Source: Nitrospirota bacterium
GTDB taxonomy: Bacteria > Nitrospirota > Thermodesulfovibrionia > Thermodesulfovibrionales > SM23-35
Assembly (NCBI GenBank): GCA_014859105.1
Contig: JACUUX010000015.1
Location: forward strand, 1-53,370
DNA length: 53,370 nucleotides
Direction: 5' to 3'
The translations under genes were made by a program, and so were the position numbers. Position 1 is the stretch's first letter, and every line of letters starts with the position of its first letter. The notes beneath the pieces are model-generated. The model was not told where the DNA came from, ran no database searches, and saw only the letters and a program-made list of their open reading frames with translations. Below, one piece after another: positions 16,659 to 22,849 of the stretch.

Positions 16659-18320
16659 TTATATCCTGTATCCAGCATCCTGCATCCGTTTTTTTATCGT
16701 ATCCTCTACGACATCCCTATCACTAAATTTATATCTGACACCCTTAATCTCCTGATAATCCTCATGCCCCTTCCCTGCTATAAGAACTATGTCACCATTC
16801 ACAGCCATATTAACTGCTTTCCTGATTGCCTCTCTCCTGTCAGGCTCCACTGTATAATTACTGCTTACTACACCACTTTCAATCTCTCTAATGATATCCA
16901 GTGGTTCCTCAAACCTCGGATTATCAGAGGTTATAATAACAACATCACTCAGTCTCGTTGCAATCGCACCCATCCCGGGCCTTTTTCCACGATCCCTGTT
17001 CCCGCCGCAACCAAAGACTGTGATGATACGGCGAGCATGAGGAATGTATGAAGAGTTCTCACTCCCCCAAGTCCCCCCCTTGGTAGGGGGGGACTTGGGG
17101 GGTGAGATAAGCTCTTTTGCTGTAAGTATCAGTCTCTCGAGGGCATCTTCGGTATGAGCGTAATCAATAATGCATAGGAAATCCTGCCCTAAATCAATTT
17201 TTTCGAACCTCCCTCTGATGTTTTCTATCTCTTCAATGCCTTCAAGAATTGCATCCCAGGGGACACCCAGTGCGAGTGCTGCTCCTGCTGCAGACATTAT
17301 ATTATAAACATTCGGCATGCCTGTTAGGTGCGAGAATATATCATAATTTCTATCCCGGAATGATATCCTGAATCTCAATCCCTGGAATGTATTCAAGATA
17401 TTACTTGCAATTATGTCCGCACCCTGTTCAAGACCGCATGTCAATATCTTTTTAAAATTTGAATTCAAAGTTCTCATTTCAGAATTCAATCTTTTCCCGT
17501 AAGTATCATCAAGATTTATTACTGCCGTACCCTCCTTTTTGAGGAGATCTATGAATAATCTTTTTTTCGCAGCAAAATAATCCTCCATAGTCTTGTGAAA
17601 ATCAAGATGGTCTCTTGTCAGGTTTGTAAATACTGCGGCAGTAAAAATGGTTCCATCTGCCCTGTACTGTGAAAGGGCATGAGAAGATACCTCTGATATA
17701 ACATGTGTGCATTTTGATAAAAGCATATCTCTGAGAAGTCTCTGAAATTCAAGGGACTCAGGTGTTGTATACGGTGCAGGATAAACTTTATCCTTGATCA
17801 TGTATTGGATAGTACCGGTCATACCAACATTTTTCCCCCATGAATCCAGTATAGATTTGAGGATAAAAGTGGTTGTTGTCTTTCCGTTCGTACCGGTTAT
17901 GCCTGTAATCGTGAGTCCCTCCGATGGTCTTCCGTAAAAATTATTTGCAATGCATGCAAGTGCCCTCCTGCTATTTTTTACCTTAATAAATAACAGGACA
18001 TCGGTCGCTGGACATTGGTTACCCGGCCTTGCAGATGACGAATGGCTGTTGACCGGTGATCGCTTTAATGACTGGTGACTGTTCACTAATGACTGAATAT
18101 TAATTGGCTTCTCATGAACTATCGCAACCGCTCCTTTTCTAACTACATCAGCAATAAAATCATGACCGTCATGCTTTTCACCTTGTATTGATACAAAAAC
18201 GTACCCTTCACCTGCATTTCGCGAATCATAAGCCGCGCCCGATATATCTATAGACATTAATGCGTTTTTATCTTTAATGTTAAAATAATCACAATCTTTG
18301 AGGAGCTCACTGATTTTCAT
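16659..18320 (-). CDS. murE: UDP-MurNAc-tripeptide synthetase, meso-diaminopimelate-adding
   Basis: Adds the third residue of the stem peptide. The ATP loop ITGITGTNGKTTTTF, NLTRDHLDFH and DYAHTEDALERL are present. TSDNPRFEEP carries the DNPR motif that in the family marks meso-diaminopimelate rather than lysine specificity. It has 553 residues against a usual 480-510. One insert lies in the N-terminal domain (heptamer-coded, about residues 76-97) and one between the DYAHTEDAL block and the glycine-rich FGCGGNRDRGKR (SPPKSPPTKGGTWGSENSS, a C/G palindrome). Start and ftsI stop overlap by 4 bp. Confidence 0.96.
   Translation of the reverse strand: MKISELLKDCDYFNIKDKNALMSIDISGAAYDSRNAGEGYVFVSIQGEKHDGHDFIADVVRKGAVAIVHEKPINIQSLVNSHQSLKRSPVNSHSSSARPGNQCPATDVLLFIKVKNSRRALACIANNFYGRPSEGLTITGITGTNGKTTTTFILKSILDSWGKNVGMTGTIQYMIKDKVYPAPYTTPESLEFQRLLRDMLLSKCTHVISEVSSHALSQYRADGTIFTAAVFTNLTRDHLDFHKTMEDYFAAKKRLFIDLLKKEGTAVINLDDTYGKRLNSEMRTLNSNFKKILTCGLEQGADIIASNILNTFQGLRFRISFRDRNYDIFSHLTGMPNVYNIMSAAGAALALGVPWDAILEGIEEIENIRGRFEKIDLGQDFLCIIDYAHTEDALERLILTAKELISPPKSPPTKGGTWGSENSSYIPHARRIITVFGCGGNRDRGKRPGMGAIATRLSDVVIITSDNPRFEEPLDIIREIESGVVSSNYTVEPDRREAIRKAVNMAVNGDIVLIAGKGHEDYQEIKGVRYKFSDRDVVEDTIKKRMQDAGYRI
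17058..17106. repeat. C/G-tract palindrome inside murE
   Basis: A 49-bp nearly perfect inverted repeat. CTCACTCCCCCAAGT plus a C7 run faces a G7 run plus ACTTGGGGGGTGAG around TTGGTA. In the MurE frame it is read as SPPKSPPTKGGTWGSE. It is the longest-armed member of the family in this window. Confidence 0.88.
18035..18095. repeat. heptanucleotide array inside murE
   Basis: Units ATGACGA, ATGGCTG, TTGACCG and GTGATCG, a 5-bp interruption, then ATGACTG, GTGACTG, TTCACTA and ATGACTG. It is the same ATGACTG/TTGACxx family as in ddl and encodes a Ser/His-rich loop in the N-terminal domain of MurE. Confidence 0.8.
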
Positions 18321-20020
18321 CTTGATACCAATATGGCCGGCTTCTGCAGGAAATCATCTTCCATCGGCACATTGAGATACGACAATGCCTGATTGGCAAT
18401 CTCCCGGAAAACAGGTGCAGCCACTACCCCCCCGTAAATCTGACCTTTTGGTTCATAGATAACAACAATAATTGCCAGTTTCGGATTATCAGCCGGTATA
18501 AATCCTACAAATGAACTGACATATTTTTCCTTTGAATACCTCCGCGTCTCAGGATTGACAATCTGTGCTGTGCCTGTCTTACCTGCAACCTCGTTTCCAT
18601 TTACAGATGCACTCCTACCCGTACCGCCTTCTCCTACAACACGTTTTAATATCTCCTTAAATCTCACTGCGGTTTTTTCAGAAATAACGCGATTTATGTC
18701 TTTACCTTCAAACGACATAATTACGTTACCATCAGGCGAAACTATTTCAGATACTATATGTGGTCTTACCAGAAACCCTCCGTTTGCGACTACAGAATAA
18801 ACCCTCAACATCTGAAGAGGTGTCATGGCAACCTCCTGTCCGATTGATATTGCGCCAATAGATGTCCCGGACCATCTTTCAGGTGGGTGTATCCAGCCTG
18901 AGACTTCACCCGGCAAATCTATTCCGGTCTTTTCACCTATCCCTAAAAGTTTTGAATATTTATATATCCTGTCCTTGCCGAGTTTCAGGCCGATCATGAT
19001 TGAACCTACATTGGAAGACTTCTGAATAACTTCCATGAAAGTAATAATTTCATTCTTATGTACATCACGAATAACCTTACCCCCCACCTTTATGCTCCCT
19101 TCACTGACGTCAAACAATGTATCAGGATTTACAATTTTTTCTTCAAGTGCAGCAACTCCGATGATTGTCTTGAAAGTCGAACCCGGTTCATAGCAATCAG
19201 TTATTGCCCTGTTTCTTTTTTCAGGGTTGCTAGCGACTCCTGTCCTGTTCGGATTATATGCCGGTCTGTTAGCAAGAGCCAGTATTTCTCCTGTAAATGG
19301 ATCCATCATTATTGCTGTTGCAGCTTTCGCCCTCCATTTCAAAATTGCTTTATCAAGCTCTTTTTCGACAATCCGTTGAAGAACTTCGTCAATTGTCAGC
19401 ACAAGATTATTTCCTTTGGACTCTATATCAACTCCCGATGAGAGGATCCTGCCGGCTGCATCCCTTCCAAAAAAAACTTTGCCGCCCGCCGTCTTCAAAT
19501 ATTTATCATATTTAAGTTCTATTCCCTCAAGTGCCTGGTTGTCTATCCCCACAGCACCAATTATATGTGAGGCAAGTTCCTCCTTTGGATAGAATCTTTT
19601 GGCCTCTGGCACAAAACCAAGACCTTTAATATCGAGTTTCCTTACTCTCTCTGCAGTCACAGGTTCCAGTTTTCTTTCAACCCACGCAAATCTTCCTTCG
19701 CCGGGGATTTTAGAGATAATAACCTCCGGTTCTTTTGATATTATTGACGCAAGCTTTGTGATGTCCTCCTTATTGTATAGAAAATTTTCAGGGTCGCAAT
19801 AAAGAGATTCCAATTCAAGATTTAATGCAAATTCTCTTCCACGCCTGTCAAATATCATCCCCCTTCTGACCTGCATGTCTTCAATTTTGATATGCTGTTG
19901 TTCGGCCTTTTCAGAAAGACGTTCGTGATTAAATATCATCAGGTCGGCAAGACGGAGGAAAACTAAAAAGAAACTGCAAATAATCGCAGTATTAAAAATT
20001 ATAGCCCTCTTTCTGTTCAT
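18317..20020 (-). CDS. ftsI: septal peptidoglycan transpeptidase FtsI (class B PBP)
   Basis: Division-specific cross-linking enzyme that partners FtsW. It has 567 residues: one N-terminal membrane span (about 8-28), a PBP dimerisation domain with RRGMIFDRRGREFALN, then the transpeptidase domain. The catalytic set is STFK in CYEPGSTFKTIIG, SSN in QKSSNVGSIM, and KTG in VAGKTGTAQIV. No PASTA repeats follow. It lies 14 bp after ftsL and overlaps murE by 4 bp. Confidence 0.97.
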   Translation of the reverse strand: MNRKRAIIFNTAIICSFFLVFLRLADLMIFNHERLSEKAEQQHIKIEDMQVRRGMIFDRRGREFALNLELESLYCDPENFLYNKEDITKLASIISKEPEVIISKIPGEGRFAWVERKLEPVTAERVRKLDIKGLGFVPEAKRFYPKEELASHIIGAVGIDNQALEGIELKYDKYLKTAGGKVFFGRDAAGRILSSGVDIESKGNNLVLTIDEVLQRIVEKELDKAILKWRAKAATAIMMDPFTGEILALANRPAYNPNRTGVASNPEKRNRAITDCYEPGSTFKTIIGVAALEEKIVNPDTLFDVSEGSIKVGGKVIRDVHKNEIITFMEVIQKSSNVGSIMIGLKLGKDRIYKYSKLLGIGEKTGIDLPGEVSGWIHPPERWSGTSIGAISIGQEVAMTPLQMLRVYSVVANGGFLVRPHIVSEIVSPDGNVIMSFEGKDINRVISEKTAVRFKEILKRVVGEGGTGRSASVNGNEVAGKTGTAQIVNPETRRYSKEKYVSSFVGFIPADNPKLAIIVVIYEPKGQIYGGVVAAPVFREIANQALSYLNVPMEDDFLQKPAILVSR

Positions 20021-20034
20021 CCCCCCACTCTTCT

Positions 20035-20382
20035 TTAAGGTTCAGGCAATGGACTACTCTCCAGAGATGTTTTGTAAGGCATATACCTTTTTTGTTTATC
20101 TACACGTATTACCTTTATCCTTTCAGGTAAAACAAATGTGTTATTATTACTTAAAGATGTCTCCAATTTTTTAAAAGATGTCAGGCTCGTCTTCTTGGCG
20201 AGCAATAACTTCCTTTCTTTGAGATGCTCCATCTTTGTTTTATCAAGTTCACCAAGGCTATATTCCAATTTCAAAACGCCTGACCTTATATATATAAGGC
20301 AAAACACACTGAAAATCAAAAGGACTATCAAAAGAAACTTAAATATAAATAAACACATCCCTCTGATGCCCGTGCGTATCAT
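20035..20382 (-). CDS. ftsL: cell division protein FtsL
   Basis: A small bitopic protein of 115 residues with one membrane span (about residues 10-30, FIFKFLLIVLLIFSVFCLIYI) followed by a short coiled-coil-like periplasmic segment (LEYSLGELDKTKMEHLKERKLLLAKK). Sequence conservation in FtsL is poor. The call rests on size, topology and position between rsmH (4-bp overlap) and ftsI. FtsL forms a complex with FtsQ and FtsB to activate FtsW-FtsI. Confidence 0.85.
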   Translation of the reverse strand: MIRTGIRGMCLFIFKFLLIVLLIFSVFCLIYIRSGVLKLEYSLGELDKTKMEHLKERKLLLAKKTSLTSFKKLETSLSNNNTFVLPERIKVIRVDKQKRYMPYKTSLESSPLPEP

Positions 20383-21353
20383 ATCTTCTCCGCTGCTCTG
20401 AGCTTTGCGCTCCTTGAAGAAGGATTCATTTTGATTTCTTCATGGCCCGGGGTTACGGGCTTCTTTGTGATAACTTTGAGTAGCCCCTTCTTTGAATTAT
20501 TTGATATGAAATTTTTAACAATTCTGTCCTCCAGTGAATGATACGATATAACGCATAATCTCCCACCCCTTTTTAGCAGTCTCACGGATGCATCAAGTCC
20601 GGCTTTGAGTTGATCCAATTCTTTATTCACCTCTATTCTCAATGCCTGAAATGTTTTTGTTGCAGGACGAATTCTTCCTCTCTTTCCGTAAACACGTTCC
20701 ACAAGCTTTGATAACTCGGAACAGGTATCGATTATTTTCCCGCTCCTCTGTCTTACTATTGATACAGCTATTTTTCTTGACAGCCGATCTTCCCCGAATT
20801 CTCTTATTATTCGTTCGAGTTCTCTTTCAGGATATTTATTCACTACATCCCAGGCAGATAGAGACTGCGTCTTATCCATTCTCATATCCAGACGCTCGTC
20901 AGAAATAAAACTAAATCCTCTCCCGGGTTCCTTTAGCTGCAACATTGAAATACCAAGGTCAAAAAGGATCCCGTCGGCTTCACGTATTCCCTCTGTAAAA
21001 AGCATAACTTCCATGTCCGAAAAATTTCCCTTTTTTAAAACAACCCTCTCGTTAGAAAGTCTTCTGTAAGCTATTTTTAGTGCATCCTCATCTCTGTCAA
21101 TCCCGATAAGTTTCCCCCGGGGACCAATCAGCCTTAAAATATTCTCTGCATGTCCACCAATCCCGACAGTTGCATCAACGTATATCCCGTTCTGCCCGGG
21201 CCTAAGCATTTCTGAAACCTCTTTCTGCAAAACAGGCAGATGAGATATTTCTATGGTAAATCTCCCATCAACAGTATTTAAAGACCGAACGCTGCAAGTT
21301 TTTCTTCGATGCTCTTTCTGTCTATCCTTGAAGGATCGAACAGGTTGTCCCAT
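20379..21353 (-). CDS. rsmH: 16S rRNA (cytosine-1402-N4)-methyltransferase
   Basis: SAM-dependent methyltransferase of 16S rRNA, formerly mraW. Motifs: HLPVLQKEVSEML, YVDATVGIGGHAENIL, GIDRDEDAL, DGILFDLGISMLQL, RPATKTFQALRIEVN and CVISYHSLEDRIVK. The ATG at 21353 lies 76 bp inside mraZ and adds about 33 basic residues not typical of the family. No in-frame ATG, GTG or TTG lies between it and HLPVL. An ATA codon at 21252-21254, 7 bases after GGGAG, would give a family-like start (x-EISHLPVL). The true start is therefore uncertain. The stop overlaps ftsL by 4 bp. Confidence 0.95.
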   Translation of the reverse strand: MGQPVRSFKDRQKEHRRKTCSVRSLNTVDGRFTIEISHLPVLQKEVSEMLRPGQNGIYVDATVGIGGHAENILRLIGPRGKLIGIDRDEDALKIAYRRLSNERVVLKKGNFSDMEVMLFTEGIREADGILFDLGISMLQLKEPGRGFSFISDERLDMRMDKTQSLSAWDVVNKYPERELERIIREFGEDRLSRKIAVSIVRQRSGKIIDTCSELSKLVERVYGKRGRIRPATKTFQALRIEVNKELDQLKAGLDASVRLLKRGGRLCVISYHSLEDRIVKNFISNNSKKGLLKVITKKPVTPGHEEIKMNPSSRSAKLRAAEKI

Positions 21354-21730
21354 TCATTCCTGTCCCATAATTCAACCCTTTCTATCTGTCCTGCAAGAAC
21401 TACATTTGTATTTATATTCGCATCCTCCCTGAGTGCTGCAGGTATAAGTACTCTGCCCTGTTTATCCATTTCTGTTTCAACAGCAGAAGCAACAACTCTT
21501 CTTAAAAAAAACCTTATAGCCTCATCAAATCTTGGCTTGGTTCTCACCAGTTCCTGGAGCCTATTCCATTCTTCCATAGGAAATATATAAAGACATTTGT
21601 CAAATGGTGCATTCGTGATATAAAGTTTTGGGCTATAATTAGTTGATATAATTTCTCTAAAAGGAGCGGGAATAATGATTCTTCCTTTTAAGTCCACGTT
21701 ATAATAATATTTTCCCGAGAAAGCTGGCAC
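21278..21730 (-). CDS. mraZ: transcriptional regulator MraZ
   Basis: AbrB-fold DNA-binding protein that heads the dcw cluster and, in studied species, represses it through repeats upstream of its own gene. I place the start at the GTG at 21730, giving 150 residues beginning MPAFSGKYYYNVDLKGRIIIPAPFRE, the expected N terminus. GGAGG lies 4 bases upstream. The reading frame stays open another 63 codons upstream, but that part crosses the MraZ boxes and the promoter and should not be coding. A second DxKGR-type repeat (ETEMDKQGRVLIPAALRE) is visible in the C-terminal half. Confidence 0.95.
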   Translation of the reverse strand: MPAFSGKYYYNVDLKGRIIIPAPFREIISTNYSPKLYITNAPFDKCLYIFPMEEWNRLQELVRTKPRFDEAIRFFLRRVVASAVETEMDKQGRVLIPAALREDANINTNVVLAGQIERVELWDRNEWDNLFDPSRIDRKSIEEKLAAFGL

Positions 21731-21764
21731 TTTTCCTCCACTTTCTTCCACTTTCTTCCACTCA
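21731..21764 (-). promoter_or_regulatory. three MraZ-type operator boxes
   Basis: On the minus strand the sequence TGGAAGAAAG is repeated with a strict 10-bp period, with a final copy TGGAGGAAAA that also supplies the ribosome-binding site of mraZ. MraZ is known to bind 10-bp-spaced TGG-containing direct repeats in front of its gene. Because the last box overlaps the Shine-Dalgarno and the first begins just after the -10 box, binding would block transcription. Confidence 0.85.
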
Positions 21765-21793
21765 ATATTATTGCGGAAAAACACTAATGTCAA
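21765..21793 (-). promoter_or_regulatory. sigma-70-type promoter of the dcw cluster
   Basis: Minus strand: TTGACA (21788-21793), a 17-bp spacer, then TAATAT (21765-21770). This is close to perfect consensus. The predicted start is about 7 bp further on, within the first MraZ box. It is the only strong promoter I noticed for the downstream 17-gene, 19-kb run. Confidence 0.85.
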
Positions 21794-21930
21794 GTAAAAA
21801 ATATAACCTCCTACATTCTGTATGATTACGTATAAAAGACTACTACATATTGATTTATCGGGACTATTTAAGGAGTGATTATTAAAAATACTTAAAACAA
21901 AATATATGAAACCGGTCAAATATTAACTTT

Positions 21931-21946
21931 TTTATAAATTTATAAA
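21931..21946. promoter_or_regulatory. 16-bp AT palindrome between mraZ and HU promoters
   Basis: TTTATAAATTTATAAA is a perfect palindrome in the roughly 290-bp AT-rich gap between the divergent mraZ and HU promoters. No gene was seen in this gap. It could be a regulator site or simply AT-rich DNA. Confidence 0.25.
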
Positions 21947-22083
21947 TATTTTTTATCCAGGAAATTTTAAAATATACTGCAATCTTTGATGCCAAGAATG
22001 ATTATCTCTTTCAAATTCCAACAGACATATCAGGAAATTATTATCTGGCACGAGTTTTTCTGTATGAAAAGTTAATTTTTGGC

Positions 22084-22110
22084 TTGACAAAAGGATTTCT
22101 TCCTTGATAG
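22084..22110 (+). promoter_or_regulatory. probable HU promoter
   Basis: TTGACA at 22084-22089 is a consensus -35 box. A fair -10 (GATAGT at 16-bp spacing, or TAGTGT at 18) follows. It lies about 65 bp upstream of the HU start codon. Confidence 0.5.
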
Positions 22111-22172
22111 TGTTATTTTCAACTTTATATATTTTTAATGAAAAGACTAAAAACGAAAGGGGGGAAATATAT

Positions 22173-22445
22173 ATGACAAAAGCAGAGCTAATTGACAAAA
22201 TGGCTTCAAGCACAGGACTGAGTAAGGCTGATGCTTCAAGATCTCTCGATTCAACATTAAACTCTATCAGGTCAGCCTTGAAGAAAGGGCAGAAGGTTAC
22301 TCTCGTTGGGTTTGGAACTTTCTCAGTTGTTAAGAGAAAATCCAGGAAAGGCCGTAATCCAAGGACTGGTGATGTTATCACAATTCCTGCTGCAAAGATA
22401 CCAAAGTTCACATCTGGCAAAGCACTCAAAGATGCAGTAAAATAA
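22173..22445 (+). CDS. DNA-binding protein HU
   Basis: Histone-like nucleoid protein of 90 residues. The N terminus MTKAELIDKMASSTGLSKADA, the GFGTFSVVKRKSRKGRNPRTGD arm and the TIPAAKIPKFTSGKALKDAV tail are classic HU. I start at the ATG at 22173, preceded by AAAGGGGGG. The open frame extends upstream from a TTG but that part is the leader. A long hairpin follows the stop codon. Its 3' arm is complementary to the Shine-Dalgarno region. Confidence 0.97.
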   Translation: MTKAELIDKMASSTGLSKADASRSLDSTLNSIRSALKKGQKVTLVGFGTFSVVKRKSRKGRNPRTGDVITIPAAKIPKFTSGKALKDAVK

Positions 22446-22453
22446 ATCAGGTT

Positions 22454-22490
22454 TCAGGAACGAAAGGGGCATTGCCCCTTTCGTTCCTGA
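22454..22490 (+). terminator. 17-bp perfect hairpin after HU
   Basis: Arms 22454-22470 and 22474-22490 are perfectly complementary around an ATT loop. The right arm contains GCCCCTTTCGTTCC. No U tract follows (CAATCATTCTTTG), so it may act as a transcript-stabilising 3' end, or in Rho-dependent termination, as much as an intrinsic terminator. Confidence 0.65.
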
Positions 22491-22539
22491 CAATCATTCT
22501 TTGTATCCCTTGATCCTTTTAAAAAGGAGGATTTCCCCC

Positions 22540-22845
22540 ATGCTCATAGAGTTCAGTATTATTCCGGTAGGTGTCGGGAGCAGTATCGGTGACAGGCTTG
22601 CAGAAGTATTAAAGATAGTTGATACAAGCGGGCTTCCATATAAAGTTAATCCCATGGGGACAGTGGTTGAAGGTGAATGGAATGAGGTAATGAAGCTTGT
22701 AAAAAAATGTCACAAGACTGCAATGAAAAGCGGGGAGCGGTTAATAACAACCATATCTATTGATGATAGAAAAGGGAAACCTAACCGTATAGACGAAAAG
22801 GTAAAATCTATAGAGAGAAGAATCGGCAAATCCCTGAAAAAATAA
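22540..22845 (+). CDS. MTH1187/YkoF-type thiamine-binding protein
   Basis: A 101-residue protein, MLIEFSIIPVGVGSSIGDRLAEVLKIVDTSGLPYKVNPMGTVVEGEWNEVM and so on, matching the small ferredoxin-fold family formerly DUF77. Members bind thiamine or related pyrimidines in structures, but cellular roles are poorly known. I chose the ATG at 22540, which has AAAGGAGG nine bases upstream, over an upstream ATG at 22501. No thiamine genes are nearby. It ends 5 bp from the convergent tRNA nucleotidyltransferase gene. Confidence 0.85.
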   Translation: MLIEFSIIPVGVGSSIGDRLAEVLKIVDTSGLPYKVNPMGTVVEGEWNEVMKLVKKCHKTAMKSGERLITTISIDDRKGKPNRIDEKVKSIERRIGKSLKK

Positions 22846-22849
22846 AAAC

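Noticed and set aside
21731-21919. A longer mraZ protein starting at 21919
   Set aside because: The extra 63 codons run across the promoter and the MraZ boxes, and the GTG at 21730 gives the conserved MPAF start.
21953-22429. A 158-residue minus-strand frame opposite HU
   Set aside because: It is a shadow of the HU gene plus AT-rich promoter DNA with no protein-like pattern.
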